Shown here: one piece after another, positions 10,691-21,352 of the stretch | Numbering within the stretch: position 1 is the stretch's first letter | Layout: every line of letters begins with the position of its first letter | DNA from: Dipteris shenzhenensis | Lineage: Eukaryota > Polypodiophyta > Polypodiopsida > Gleicheniales | Assembly: GCA_047967505.1 (NCBI GenBank) | Contig: CM106539.1 | Strand: one strand, 5' to 3' | Length of the DNA: 64,000 nucleotides | Translations under genes and position numbers: made by a program | Notes under the pieces: model-generated | What the model was told of the DNA's origin: nothing | The model's database searches: none | The model's input: only the letters and a program-made list of their open reading frames with translations

Positions 10691-10863
10691 CATGAACTAG
10701 AAATAATTTTAGATACACAAGAAAAAAGAACGCGACATACTATATGGAAAGAATGTTTGGTTAAGTGGAAAGATAGATCTGAAGAGAGTTCAACATGGGA
10801 AAGGGTAAGTAGTCTCCAGAGGAGGTTTCCCAATTTTGTTTTCAAGAACGTAAACATTTCTTA
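10691..10863 (+). pseudogene. Chromodomain at integrase C-terminus
   Basis: ELEIILDTQEKRTRHTIWKE, then CLVKWKDRSEESSTWER and a helix ending in RRFPNF, match the chromodomain pattern (ILD, LVKWKG, ATWE, FP). In chromoviruses this domain is thought to steer integration to particular chromatin. Here the first aromatic-cage Tyr position and the Gly of LVKWKG (now Asp) differ from the canonical domain. It is continuous with the 229-residue frame from 10175 and ends at the stop at 10862-10864, just before the polypurine tract. Confidence 0.85.
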
Positions 10864-10875
10864 AGGGGAAGGGAA
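10863..10875 (+). other. Polypurine tract of chromovirus
   Basis: AAGGGGAAGGGAA directly before the TG of the 3' LTR; the same tract is conserved at 18643-18655 in the second copy. Confidence 0.88.
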
Positions 10876-11249
10876 TGTTACATCAACTATAATACCGTGT
10901 GACCATGGTATGAGGGAAGTCAGAGGGCTTGGTAGCACTTGCATTAATAGGGCCGAAAGGGCTTGGATCTAGGGGCACGCCTAGGCCTAGGCATTTATGA
11001 GGCGGTGCATAAGGAGTCCTAGAGAGGGCTATAAAGAGAGGAGTCCCTTATGGGACATGTGGCACCAAAGCTGGAGGCCAAGTGGCAAGTGCTGAGCAAG
11101 GGGGAAGATTCTGGAAGGAGAGCTCCACATGGAAAGTGGATGAGAAAGGGAACTGAAGGCAGTTTAGAAGAGGCATCGAAGGAGCTCACAGAATCCATGG
11201 TTGGCAGGTAATCAAAGAAGAAGCCCTCTATGTCTGAGGTCTCGTTTCA
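10876..11249 (+). repeat. 3' LTR of chromovirus
   Basis: 374 bp, TGTTACATCAAC...CTCGTTTCA. It aligns end to end with 4729-5105 with scattered substitutions and small indels, indicating an old insertion. Confidence 0.93.
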
Positions 11250-12660
11250 TTCGTCAACATCTAGGGGGAACCCATATAGCATAGCCATAAAGAGGCCCTC
11301 TGTGAGCATGTCATCTAAGGTGGTGACATGCAGATGTGGGGGGAATCGACTATGGGAATGAAGGGTCTCCACTAGTGCTAGCGTTTCTACTCTAGTTGAG
11401 TGCAACGCAATCACGTTATATGAGAAGGCTAATAACATTGGGATCACAAAGCATTGAGGGGGGGTGGTAGTATGCATGGTGAAGATGAGTGGGTGAGCAA
11501 CAAATGAGCAAGGGAGCAGATGAGTGACGAGAGTTGGAGGAGGGAGCATGGAGCAAAGTAGAGCAGGGGTAGAAAAGAGATGGAGGAGGGGCGTGGAGCA
11601 AAGTAGTAGAGCATGTGGAGCAAAGTAGTAGAGTAGGGGTGGATGAGAGCAACATAGTAAAGTGCCAAAAGCCACGGATTTTATATATTATAAAGTTTGA
11701 GCCACCATGGTGGCTAGAGCCCAGGGTTCCATCCATATTAATTGTAGGCCATTGTGGTGGAATCTTAGTCACCACCCTAGACGGGATGGTAATCATGAAG
11801 CAGACGCCATGTGTTGGGTGACCAAGCCACTTCGGTGGCTGGTATTTAACTGCCAGCTTGGTGAAATCTTAGCCACCACGATAGATGTGGTTGATGAGAG
11901 CCACCACCACGGGGTAGTAATTCCCACAAAGATAAATCATGAAGCTCTAATCACTCATTACTATGCACTCTAGTTCTCTACTGAGCATGTGAGCCCGATG
12001 ATTGGTAATTTTTACTACACTTGTATTGATCACACATGCTTAAGCCCGGTGGTGGGTGAGTAGTGGCTAGTAATTTAACTGCCAGCATGGCGGAATCATA
12101 GCCACAATAGACGTGGTTGTAATCACTCGTTACCATGCACTCTAGTACTCTACTGAGCATGCGAGCCCGATGATTGGTAATTTTATAGCACTCATAGTGA
12201 TCGTGCATGCTTAAGCTTGGTGGTGGGTGAGCGGTGGCAAGTAATTTTAACTGCCAACCTGGTGGAATCATAGCCAGAACAAACGTGGCTGATGAGAGCC
12301 ACCACCACCGGGCACTAATTCCCACAAAAGTTGAAGACTAATCACCTCTAATCCCTCATTACCATGCAGTCTAGTACTCTCCTGAGCATGCACCTGATGA
12401 CTGGTAATTTATTACACTCGTAGTAATCATGCATGCAAGCCTGGTGGGTCTTAGCCACTGGGTCTTAGCCACCACCACAGACGTGGCTCAAAATCTTAGA
12501 TGCCACCACCTCTAATCACTCATTACCATGAAAGTTGGTACTGCCACCTTGAATTAATCAAAATTCAGGCCAACCACCACGGTGGCTCTCACCGACAGTG
12601 TAGTCGAGCTACAACCCCCATGGTGGCTCTCACCTTGATAGTGTAGTCGTGCTACAAACT
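11250..12660. repeat. Tandem and quasi-palindromic repeat region
   Basis: 11530-11655 contains a short GGAGCAAAGTAGTAGAG-type tandem array. From about 11700, diverged units carry GCCACCACGGTGGCT-like palindromes and a block with CTACTGAGCATG, GAGCCCGATGATTGGTAATTT and GGTGGTGGGTGAG. That block occurs at about 11975, 12147 and 12375, giving spacings of about 172 and 227 bp. A further 60-bp tandem pair with GGTGGCTCTCACC lies at 12577-12655. No coding frame is credible; the Leu- and Pro-rich minus-strand ORFs over 11250-11800 follow the repeats. Confidence 0.65.
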
Positions 12661-12689
12661 GCTATTCAATCCCCTTAACCATTTTTCCT

Positions 12690-13445
12690 TGTATCCCTTG
12701 ATTGTTTCATTCTCCCTAGCAATTAGATCCATCCTTCCTAGACTTGAAGCTCTCTCACCTTTCTAGTTTCTGTATTCTCCCTTTTCAGCTCCTCCATCAT
12801 CTGGTCTTTTTCAATGTTCAATGTGTTCTACATGCTGCAAAGCCATTTGTAAAGACCCTCCTTTTCAGCTCTCTGATCTTCAAGCTCCTTTTGCATCATT
12901 TCTAGCTCCTTGTTCACGATGACCCCGCCACTTCTCACTTCTTCAAGCCTATCTTGGATCTCCTTCATGCGCTTCTCTGCTTCTTATCTTCTATGCCTTT
13001 CCATGTCGACCATTTCTGTAGTGGCCTCAGCTTGCTCTTGTGTCTGCAAGGCCCTCCCATGTGCCTCCTCTACCTTGGCTTTTGCACCTTCCCTAAGACT
13101 TTTCTTAAGTTGCATTGCCTTTGCTGCATTGGTGGCTTTCTCTTGTAGAAAAGTCACCTTTTGAGACATCTGCTTATCGTATTGCTAAAAAATCCTTTGA
13201 GGGTAGATGCCATTAAGTGCATTGCAACTCCAACGGACTAAGATGACAATTGGGATTTTCCATCCATGCAATTCTTTAGGTTGGTTAACACGCTCTTGGA
13301 GATTGCCCTTGAGAAAGATACATCACATCCTTTCAGTTGCTCTATTGCTAGTTGAACTTGCCAGAACTTCACGGTTCCTCTCGCATCAGGAAAGAAGTGA
13401 ATGGTCTTCTTCAGCGCATCTTGGAGGTCTGTTGGCAAGCTAGAA
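12690..13445 (-). pseudogene. Coiled-coil protein pseudogene, unidentified
   Basis: Read on the minus strand: from 13438, LQDALKKTIHFFPDARGTVKFW and a 66-residue frame ending at a stop near 13240. After a frame change comes a long charged helical stretch from 13169 (MSQKVTFLQEKATNAAKAM, KAKVEEAHGRALQTQEQAE, one stop near 12987, then EAEKRMKEIQDRLEEV, KELEMMQKELEDQRAEKEGL, EELKRENTETRKV) to about 12730. The heptad-like Leu/Ala spacing and high Glu/Lys/Gln content indicate a coiled coil. I do not recognise the family. It could be a captured host gene fragment or a transposon accessory protein; it has no detectable transposase motifs. Confidence 0.5.
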
Positions 13446-13463
13446 AGCTTGACTCCACCATCT

Positions 13464-14535
13464 AATATATAGGCTCAAGTCATTTTAGGGGAGCAAAAAA
13501 GTCCAAATTATTTCAAGGAATATGTAAGTAAATATGAAATATTAATAAATAGATATAGATATAAATATACCTTTATATAATATACATATATAATGTCCAA
13601 GTGGTGACTTATTTTATCACTTTCAAAAATCCTTTCTTTTCCTTTCACCATTGGTTGGTTCATGAAATTTTGAGCAAATATCCTCTTTATAGTTCCTCAA
13701 GATGACCTAAGAAAATAATATAATACTTTTTTAATAGACCCTCTAAGTGTATTTTTCCAGAGGAATATGGTTTGAAGAGCTTGCCCCCCAACCCTATTCC
13801 GCCGACAGAATACCCTTGGAGAGCCTATGCAGAAGGGGTCATAACTTTTGCTCCTTATCTCAGATTGAGGAGCTGTAAAAAGAAAAAATGTTCAAAATTC
13901 ATGATCTATGCAATGGTAGGCTTAAAATTATACTTTTGATAGTTATAAAAGATAAAAAGTAAAAATTTCAAGATGTATATGAGGGTTACAACTTCTTCCT
14001 AATTCATATTATGGTAGGAAGGAGTTCAATAGATACCACATTTCCTTGAAAGTACTTAGGTTTGGAGAATTGGGAATATTTTGAAAATTCATTGCTTGCC
14101 TTCCCATATTTGATAATGTATTAGAGACTAATTTATGATCGATTTATAATGGCCTCAAGTATGAGGTTTCCAATATCTTTTTCCTACTCATCCGAGGAAT
14201 ATGGTATACATTGTTATATGAGAGCTTCAAATATGGGATTGCTAAAGATTAGGGAAACTCTTTTTAAATTGATTTAATTACCATAATCCTCAAAAGAGAG
14301 TATGGTAGGGAGGTATTTATAGGAGTTTCTAAAGTGTTCACTATTTGTTCATATATAGATGATGCTCTAAAATGAGGGTTATAATGAAAAATAAGTAAGT
14401 ATATGATTCCATAAATGAGAAATTAAGAAAGAATTGTATATTCCTTTGAGAAATATACGAGCATGGTTGGTGTCAAAAATTATCGCTTGGACTTTTCTGC
14501 TCGTAGGTTTTTGCTCGGAAAGTGTGCACATCCTG
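13464..14535 (-). mobile_element. Non-coding DNA element T, copy 1
   Basis: About 1.07 kb, the reverse complement of 18794-19928 over nearly its whole length. Shared landmarks include TGTGCACACTTTCCGAGC at one end and GAGCCTATATAT near the other. It is AT-rich with no long ORF. Compared with copy 2 it lacks the second terminal inverted repeat (the homology stops at GAGCCTATATATT), so this copy is truncated at its left edge or the ends differ. Confidence 0.75.
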
Positions 14536-15271
14536 AAGGAAGCTGTTGCACACAAAGTGAGCAAAGAGTGGAGGAGATGAAGGGGAACATCTGCAGCATA
14601 CTTTTTTTGCTATGCAGTAGGGTCCAAAATGCATGGTCTGCCATATTACCCCCATCATAGATGACTGCATCATCCAATGGCCTGCATGCTACCACCCTGT
14701 GCACGTTTTTTGCTTTGGGGTGTTTGTGCATACAAAATCGCTATGTAGAGAATGCCATTTTCCATTGCCCAAGTCATGGATAGATCAAATGTGCCTGCCT
14801 GCTACAGCTATCTACTACGAGAAAGTAGATGCAACAACTCAATTTACTATTTGGGCAAAAGATGCAAAAGACAAGGAGCTCAAATTCAAGAAGGCCAAGG
14901 CCAATCCTTGACCACAAGGAAAAGGAGTCTGAAGGGAGGAACCAGCCCCCTTCAGGAAAAGAGCAAGAAGGGCCGAGCTTGCAACCAAGAAGCTCAAATC
15001 AAGGAAAGAGGAAGAGGCATCAAGGGAGGGGCCGGCGGGTCCTTGCAGGAAGGAACCAGCCTTATTTTGTAAAGGAGCAAGGAGGGCTGAGCCTGCAATC
15101 AAGGAGCTCAACAAGGAGTACTTGAGATGTAATATGAAGGAAAGGAGTCTTTGAGATGCAATTTGTGTGTAATCTATTAAATTGTTAATCTTCTCCAGAG
15201 TTTACTTGGGCAATGTTTTCTTAGCTATGTGACTAGATAGTGTCCTTTGATCCATACCAAGGACCATAATG
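14536..15271. other. Unassigned; contains an imperfect direct repeat
   Basis: Frames of about 90-106 residues overlap on both strands and share no recognisable motif. A purine-rich segment at about 14915-15110 contains two diverged copies of a unit with AGGAACCAGCC, GAGCAAG(G)AGGGC and GCCTGCAA. That explains the long open frames there. No gene is called. Confidence 0.5.
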
Positions 15272-15500
15272 GTAGACAAAAGATTTCGATTTGATAACTA
15301 ATGTGAGACAAAAGATTTTGATTACATCTCTAATGTGAGATTGAAAGATTTTGATTAGTCAACTAGTGTGAGACGAAAGATTTCGATTAGACAAATAATG
15401 TGAGACGACAGATTTTGATTAGATAACTAAAATGAGACTAAGGAATGAGAAGGTTGGGATCAATGAACTCAACGATTCCGATTAGACAACTAAGATGAGA
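15272..15500. repeat. 32-bp minisatellite
   Basis: About five tandem units of roughly 32 bp with consensus GAGACGAAAGATTTTGATTA then GACAACTAATGT, followed by two longer diverged units containing AGAAGGTTGGGATCAATGAA. Confidence 0.8.
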
Positions 15501-16264
15501 CTGAATATTGAGAAGGTCGGGCTCAATGAACTCTCTCCCTATTTAAATGCAGTGCAGACACAACTAAGAGCCCATTATGAAATCTAGCCCCAAATCTCTG
15601 TACACGGATCCAAACTCTGTACATTGATCCACTACTACCAATCCACCTATTGCGAATATATGGCATACCCAAAAGACTTTGGAATGCATTTGTTCTATCT
15701 GAAAACGATGTTGGATGACCTCCTCGTAGAAACAGATCTGGAGAAGGAGGAAAATATTTGCAAGGAGGACATGCTTCTGTTGTGGGTGTATTACTTGGAG
15801 TCGATATAGACGATGAATATTAATTTCCTCGGCTATTGTTTTTCCTGATCCTTTAAGATACTTGTCAAGCTCATGATGTAGGTTTCTTTTGGCAAGACAT
15901 GATACTTGTCAAGCTCATGATGTAGCTTTCTTTTGGCACGAAGATGTATAGAGCGCAAAGACTAGGATGAAGAGGACCCCTAGTGAAAGAAGGAGTTACT
16001 ATGGGCATACAAGTCAATAGAGTCAAGCAAGCAGTGTGTAATCTGAGTGTGTGATGAGGTCTTCCATTGTGTATCAGATTGGCCTAAAGAGTTGGGAGAT
16101 GCTTGCTACTATAGAGAGGCTGATAAGCCGCAAAATGTCGTTCTATTTTGAAAAAATAAAAATCTTGCAGACATTTCTTAGACTTGTGGACTTTCTCATG
16201 GTGCTTGTAATACTTTGATGTTGTATCGATCTTCTTCCATGTTAGTACTTAAATGTTTAAGTAG
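15501..16264. other. Unassigned; 43-bp tandem duplication
   Basis: Two copies of ATACTTGTCAAGCTCATGAT with flanking TTTCTTTTGGCA lie head to tail at about 15857-15940. No other structure or gene seen. Confidence 0.55.
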
Positions 16265-17576
16265 CTTGTATCATTTAGGCACTGGTGGTGTCTTGCATTA
16301 TGCTAATGATGTAGAAGAAACCCAACAAGTCATTGTTCATCACCAAAATGGAATTTGCGCATGACGTTATGCTATATACTATATCATCAAGAAATGTTCT
16401 TCATGCTCCTATTATTTGCTCATGGCAGCATCATCTTGTCATTTCCACATACCCATTTTGAGAGTGCGGGTGCATTTTGTTGGTGGTCTTCCAATGATGG
16501 CTTGAGAGAAAAATATTGCTTGATGTCCACCCGATATGTCATAAAAATTAAAATGGACCAAATCCCTTGTTTTTGCTATAGCCACCATTGTAAGGTGGTT
16601 TGTGACTTCATCTTTGATAAATTTGTACTAGGTTTGACATTCGAATGGACATTGTTTGCAACAATGTTTCAATTTCATGGGATGTTGATGAGATTAATGT
16701 GTACTAAGTAAGTGTCTACCACATGATAGCAAATGGCTAAGTAGAGAGAAATAGTGGGACCTTGTGTAAATCGATTGAAAAGATGGTTGTAAGACACTAG
16801 ATCCATTAGGACATATTAGTTAATAGAGGCACTATGGGAATACAATGTCATGCACAAAATCCCTATGGGAAATACTTTGTTTGCCTTGGTGCATGGTACT
16901 CAAGCTGTAATACCTTTGGAGATTGAAATACTAGCATGTGTCTCACATCAAAACATCAATTAATACAGGATGAGAGTTTCACCGCTTCATGTAGAGATCT
17001 AGCAATAGCAAAAATATCCTAAAGTAGATGCACATATAAAAAAAGTATGAAACCAGTGGCGACCCTCCCGCTAACTAAGATGCCAACAACCACTACATGG
17101 GCTACCCTCAACCAAGCCTCGCATGCACGAGGACACTTCAACAGCATGGTGACTCAATAGACATGGTGACTCATCAGCAAGATGGCCTAGCCAAGCCTTT
17201 AATGCCTTCCTATAGTAGCTCCAATGACTAGCAATGTCTTACACCAAGAAGTAGCTCTTAGCCAGCCAAGGTGACAATCGCAAGCAACTCAGCCTCTTGG
17301 CTCCAGCATCAAATGCTCCCCTCAAACGGCCTCATCAACTAAGATGAACCTCAACTGATGTAATTGAAGGTAAGCCAGCCCTAAACGGCATCCATTCTTG
17401 CCTTAACTCAAATAGCCCATAGTGGACTAATACTTCAAAGAGGATGACATTGTGTTTTGATAGTCACCTAGATCATTGGCCAGATAATAAGTTCTTGCCA
17501 ACATGGACTAGACCATACAAAGTGATAGAGGAACACACAAATTAGGAACCATGTGAGAGGAGAGCATTCAATGAGT
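16265..17576 (+). pseudogene. Gypsy family X remnant, copy X1: integrase region
   Basis: 16265-16568 and 17465-17576 are the reverse complement of parts of 21353-21900. Between them X1 keeps about 890 bp that the other copy lacks. In that part the translation in shifting frames gives IEALWEYNVMHKIPMGNTLF, FALVHGTQAVIPLEIEI and related blocks. These correspond to the gypsy integrase C-terminal region (relatives: ALWAYR, TPF.LVYG.EAV.P.E). The outer part gives DNKFLPTWTRPYKV-type sequence near 17495. Many stops and frameshifts. X differs from the chromovirus at 4729. It ends exactly at a copia B LTR. Confidence 0.7.
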
Positions 17577-17888
17577 TGTTAGATATCAATGCTCCACTCT
17601 CATGTAACTACACGGGAACCAGCTAACTCTACTTGTAAGCCCCCCATATGAGGAGAAGGCATTTGAGTAGCTCAGTTATCTGGTAGGTCCTGGTTTGGAC
17701 ACCAGATGGGGGCCATGTGTGGCCTGATGGCTGGACGGAGTTGGCACACTGCCAACTAGGCTACATGCAAGTGCAGGAAGGCATCCCATGACTGACCGCA
17801 TTGAGGGTAGATGGAGCATTTCTTGGGGCAGCCCACTCTCGGGTTGCGGGGCCCATTTGGAGCCCCAGATGATCTCGGATGGCTCTGT
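17577..17888 (+). repeat. Copia family B LTR fragment (5' end of LTR)
   Basis: About 312 bp, starting TGTTAGATATCAATGCTCCA and aligning to the first part of the LTR at 37632-38327. The rest of the LTR is missing; the second chromovirus fragment follows. The flank is X sequence ending TGAGT. Confidence 0.88.
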
Positions 17889-18642
17889 GTTTAAGGGGTT
17901 GGAAACTTCATTGAATATGAGCACCGCAGATCATCCATAGAGTGATGGTCAAACTGAAAGGGTCAATCATATCATTGATGATATGCTTCGAGCATATGTA
18001 AGTAAACGGCAAACTAATTGGAAACAATATTTGCCCATATTAGAATTTGCATATAACAGTGCCAAACATTCAGTTATAAGTTTCAGTCCATTCATGATGA
18101 TGTATGGATTTCAACCAAGATCCCCAATGACAGTGGGACTCGAAAAAGTGAAGGTCCAAGCGGCCAAAGACTTTTTTGAGGATATGAATCAAACGCTTAA
18201 GTTAGCTAAAGATAGCATAAGAAGAGCTCAAGATAGAGCACGAAGTTATGCAAACCCCACCATAGAAAGTTGGAGTTTGAAGTAAATGAGAAAGTCTACC
18301 TTAAGGTACCTGAATCTTCAGAATCTCTAAAAATAGGTAAATGTACTTGAGGGATGTAGAGTAGATCTTGTTTTTCATGTTAATAGGCTAAAAAGAAAAT
18401 TAGGAGATGATGATAATCTCATTGGAAATGAAGTCCTAGTTGAACTTATTGAACCTGCATCTTTACCACATGAACCATAAAAATTTTTAGATACACAAGA
18501 AAAAAGAATGCGACATGTTATATGGAAAGAATGTTTGGTTAAGTGGAAAGATAGATCTGAAGAGAGTTCAACATGGGAAAGGGTAAGCAGTCTCCTGAGG
18601 AGGTTTTTCCCAATTTTGTTTTCGAGGACATAAACATTTCTT
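17889..18642 (+). pseudogene. Chromovirus copy 2 integrase C-terminal part
   Basis: The sequence starts with the STADHP and SDGQTERVN block that copy 1 has lost, one stop between them. It then has an open frame 17983-18285 (KQYLPILEFAYNSAKHS, FSPFMMMYG, PRSPMTV, RRAQDRARSYAN). A frameshift near 18262 and a deletion near 18342 remove the SPRYCGPF part. The chromodomain segment (TQEKRMRHVIWKECLVKWK, ESSTWERV) is still readable at about 18490-18600. It is useful for reconstructing what copy 1 lost in its core. It ends before the conserved polypurine tract. Confidence 0.88.
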
Positions 18643-18655
18643 AAGGGGAAGGGAA
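18643..18655 (+). other. Polypurine tract of chromovirus copy 2
   Basis: AAGGGGAAGGGAA before the LTR TG, identical to copy 1. Confidence 0.85.
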
Positions 18656-20136
18656 TGTTATGTCAACTATAATACCGTGTGACCATGGTATAAGCCGGGA
18701 AGCCAGAGGGCTTGGCAGCACTTGCATTAATAGGGTCTAAAGGAGGGCTTGGATCTAGGGTCATGCCTAGGTCTAAGCATTTATGAGGTGGTGGAGGATG
18801 TGCACACTTTCCGAGCAAAAACCTATGAGCAGAAAAGTCTGAGGGATAATTTTTGACACCAACCATGCTTGTATATTTCTCAAAGGAATATACAATTCTT
18901 TCTTAATTTCTCATTTATGGAACCATATACTTACTTATTTTTCATTATAATCCTCATTTTAGAGAAAATCATCTATATATGAACAAATAGTGAACACTTT
19001 AGAAACTCCTATAAATACCTCCCTACCATACTCTCTTTTGAGGATTATGGTAATTAAATAAATTTAAAAAGAGTTTCCCTAATCTTTATCCCATATTTGA
19101 AGCTCTCATATAACAATGTATACCATATTCCTTGGATGAGTAGGAAAAAGATTTTGGAAACCTCATACTTGAGGCCATTATAATCGATCATAAATTAATC
19201 TCTAATACATTATCAAATATGGGAAGGCAAGGAACGAATTTTTAAAATATTCCCAATTCTCCAAACCTAAGTACTTTTAAGGAAATGTGGTCTCTATTGA
19301 ACTCCTTCCTACCATAATATGAATTAGGGAGAAGTTGTAACTCTCATATACATCTTGAAATTTTTACTTTTTATCTTTTATAACTATCAAAAGTATAATT
19401 TTAAGCCTACCATTACATAGATCATGAAATTTCGAACATTTTTCCTTTTTACAACTCCTTAATCTGAGATAAGGAGCAAAAGTTATGACCCCTTCTGTGT
19501 AGGCTCTCCAAGGGTATTCCATCGGTGGAATAAGGTCGGGGGGGCAAGCTCTTCAAACCATATTCCTCTGGAAAAATACACTTAGAGGGTCCATTAAAAA
19601 AGTATTATATTATTTTCTTAGGTCATCCTGAGGAACTAAAAAGAGGATATTTGCTCAAAATTTCATGATCCAACCAATGGTGAAAGGAAAAGAAAGGATT
19701 TTTGAAAGTGATAAAATAAGTCACCACTTGGACATTATATATGTATATTATATAAAGGTATATTTATATCTATATCTATTTATTAGTATTTCATATTTAT
19801 TTACATATTCCTTGAAATAATTTGGATTTTTTTGTTCCCCAAAAATGACTTGAGCCTATATATTTTGACCCCTCTTACCTTTTGTCTGCTCGTCGCTCGG
19901 GGTTTTTTGCTCGGAAATGGAAACCCCCGATGGTGCATAAGGAGTCCTAGAGAGGGCTATAAAGAGAGGAGTCCCTCGTGGGACATGTGGCACCAAAGTT
20001 GGAGTCCAAGTGGCAAGTGTTGGATGAGGAGGGAGGATTCTAGATGGAGCAAAAAAGAAAGGGATCCATAGAAAGAGGATCCGTGGCTGGGTGGACTAAC
20101 AGAGGAGAAGCCCTCGAGGTTTGGGGACCCGTATCA
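18656..20136 (+). repeat. 3' LTR of chromovirus copy 2, interrupted
   Basis: LTR parts at 18656-18793 and about 19929-20136 are collinear with 10876-11249; the break carries element T. The LTR ends GTATCA at 20136. The right part is more diverged, with GGATCC-rich replacements. Confidence 0.88.
18794..19928 (+). mobile_element. Non-coding DNA element T, copy 2, with terminal inverted repeats
   Basis: About 1.13 kb inserted in the chromovirus LTR. Its ends are inverted repeats: TTTCCGAGCAAAAACC then GAGCAGAAAAG at 18808-18837, and the reverse complement CTTTTGTCTGCTCG...GGTTTTTTGCTCGGAAA at 19879-19918. The LTR sequence GGTGGTG (18787-18793) and GATGGTG (19929-19935) flanks it as a likely 7-9 bp target duplication. 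AT-rich, non-coding. Duplication length and TIR would fit a hAT- or Mutator-derived non-autonomous element; the superfamily is not decidable here. Confidence 0.78.
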
Positions 20137-21160
20137 ATTCCTAATGTGCAATATCTTCAAGGACAGGTTTGTTTTTGTTGTTGCCCACCGTTCTGTTGTG
20201 TTGGGTTGTTGAAGGCAGTCGCTATTGCGCTTACGCATGGTTGCAGTTTTGTGATCACGTTTCGATCTGCCTCATCTACACCGAGTGATGTCTCAAAACG
20301 ACAGCGAGCTAAGTAATTTCTACGTGAACAGCCTTTTGTTGTCCGTCAAAATTTTTCGTCCATAATGGCCGTTGCATCCTTCGAGTCTTTCCTGCCGGAG
20401 GATAGCAAAATCTAACATACTTCGTCTGGCATTTCCGGGCTGCTGTCTTTTGTTGACGTTGGTGCTGAGGTCGATGGCGTTTAGATGGACACTACTACGT
20501 TTCTCGAAGCTCGTGTCTTCCACTTTTGCTATCAAGCCGGTGTTGGAGCCACCAGGAGTTGATGTTTGTAGCTTGTAGATGAGTGCCAGTCATGTGGCTT
20601 GCGGGTTGCGTAGAGTCGTTTGAGGATGAGGATGTAGGCGTTGTTGTGGAAGTCGCTTGCCCGTGAGAACCTGTCATTGTAGAAGCTCTTTGGCCTGCGG
20701 CCCTATCGCCGGTGCAGCTATAGAAGAATTTTTGTTTGCTCTCACAAAACTCACAAGCAGAGAGATGTCTCTCTCTTTCTCTTAACAAGAGAACTAAGTC
20801 TTCCTATCTCTCTCTCTCTCTCGGAATACACGGATATAAACCTCTCACAAAATTGAACGGAGACCTCTCAATGGGACCTTACAATCATCTATCTCAGGAG
20901 AACAGAATGAGCTCTCTCTCATAATACCTTTCAACAATACTCCAGGCTCTCTCATCACACTTTCATACCTCTCACAATAAGTAGACTCTCTTTCTCTCTA
21001 AAACAAAACTTTCTCCAACAAGAAGAGCTCTCAAAATCTCTTGACCTCTTAAGAACACAATAAAGAAAGCCTCTCAAAGATCTCACAAGCTAGGAGATGA
21101 TAGCTACCACACAAGGAGGGCTTGATGCCTTGACAAGGTGCAAGGGCTTGTAATCACTAT
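20137..21160 (-). other. Leader/gag-like region of LTR element Y
   Basis: On the minus strand this follows LTR and PBS of element Y. It contains GAGAGAG-rich leader, then a 97-residue frame (20495-20788) rich in Ser/Thr/Gln (TMTGSHGQAT, SSSSNDSTQPASHMTG) with no knuckle or protease. It could be the N-terminus of a Gag or simply non-coding. No other domain is found before the chromovirus LTR. Confidence 0.45.
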
Positions 21161-21174
21161 AAGCTCTGATGCCA
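21161..21174 (-). other. Primer binding site of element Y
   Basis: On the minus strand TGGCATCAGAGCTT follows the LTR; one substitution from TGGTATCAGAGC (tRNA-iMet). Confidence 0.75.
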
Positions 21175-21183
21175 TGATAAAGT

Positions 21184-21223
<40 letters not shown>

Positions 21224-21352
21224 GCACAAAAGATAGCTAATTGTACACTAAGTTGTATTACATGGAAAGTGAGAATATATACATGGACCCCTTAGGATTA
21301 GGGTTAGGGGGTGTGCCATAGCCCTATGGTGCAATTTACACCATTCTCAACA
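21175..21352 (-). repeat. Short LTR of element Y
   Basis: 178 bp; on the minus strand TGTTGAGAATGG...CACTTTATCA, followed by the primer site, so a 5' LTR. It contains the GA microsatellite. No partner LTR in the window. The length is close to TRIM-type LTRs. Confidence 0.72.
21187..21220. repeat. (GA)n microsatellite
   Basis: About 17 GA units inside the element Y LTR. Confidence 0.95.

Larger units (their letters stand above)
4729..11249 (+). mobile_element. Ty3/gypsy chromovirus, full length but mutated
   Basis: Complete order: 5' LTR, PBS, gag, PR, RT, RNase H, IN, chromodomain, PPT, 3' LTR, total about 6.5 kb. The chromodomain at the C-terminus of integrase places it in the chromoviruses. 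Five-base flanks ttcat (4724-4728) and ttcgt (11250-11254) look like a target site duplication with one substitution. Each domain carries stops or frameshifts, so it is not autonomous now. A second, fragmentary copy is at 17889-20136. Confidence 0.95.
17889..20136 (+). mobile_element. Chromovirus fragment, copy 2 (truncated, with inserted element T)
   Basis: Same family as 4729-11249: it begins inside integrase and runs through the chromodomain region, PPT and a 3' LTR split by element T. Everything 5' of the integrase core is missing. Confidence 0.9.

Noticed and set aside
11247-11796. 142- and 126-codon Leu/Pro/Ser-rich minus-strand ORFs after the chromovirus
   Set aside because: Composition comes from GGAGCAAAGTAGTAGAG repeats; frames overlap each other and share no motif.
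14839-15114. 91-codon Ala/Ser/Leu-rich minus-strand ORF resembling a secreted protein
   Set aside because: It overlaps an imperfect direct repeat, has no start context, and equally long frames exist on the other strand.
20495-20788. Host gene encoding a Ser/Thr-rich protein
   Set aside because: It lies directly downstream of an LTR and primer site on the same strand and has no domain; treated as leader/gag-like sequence of element Y.
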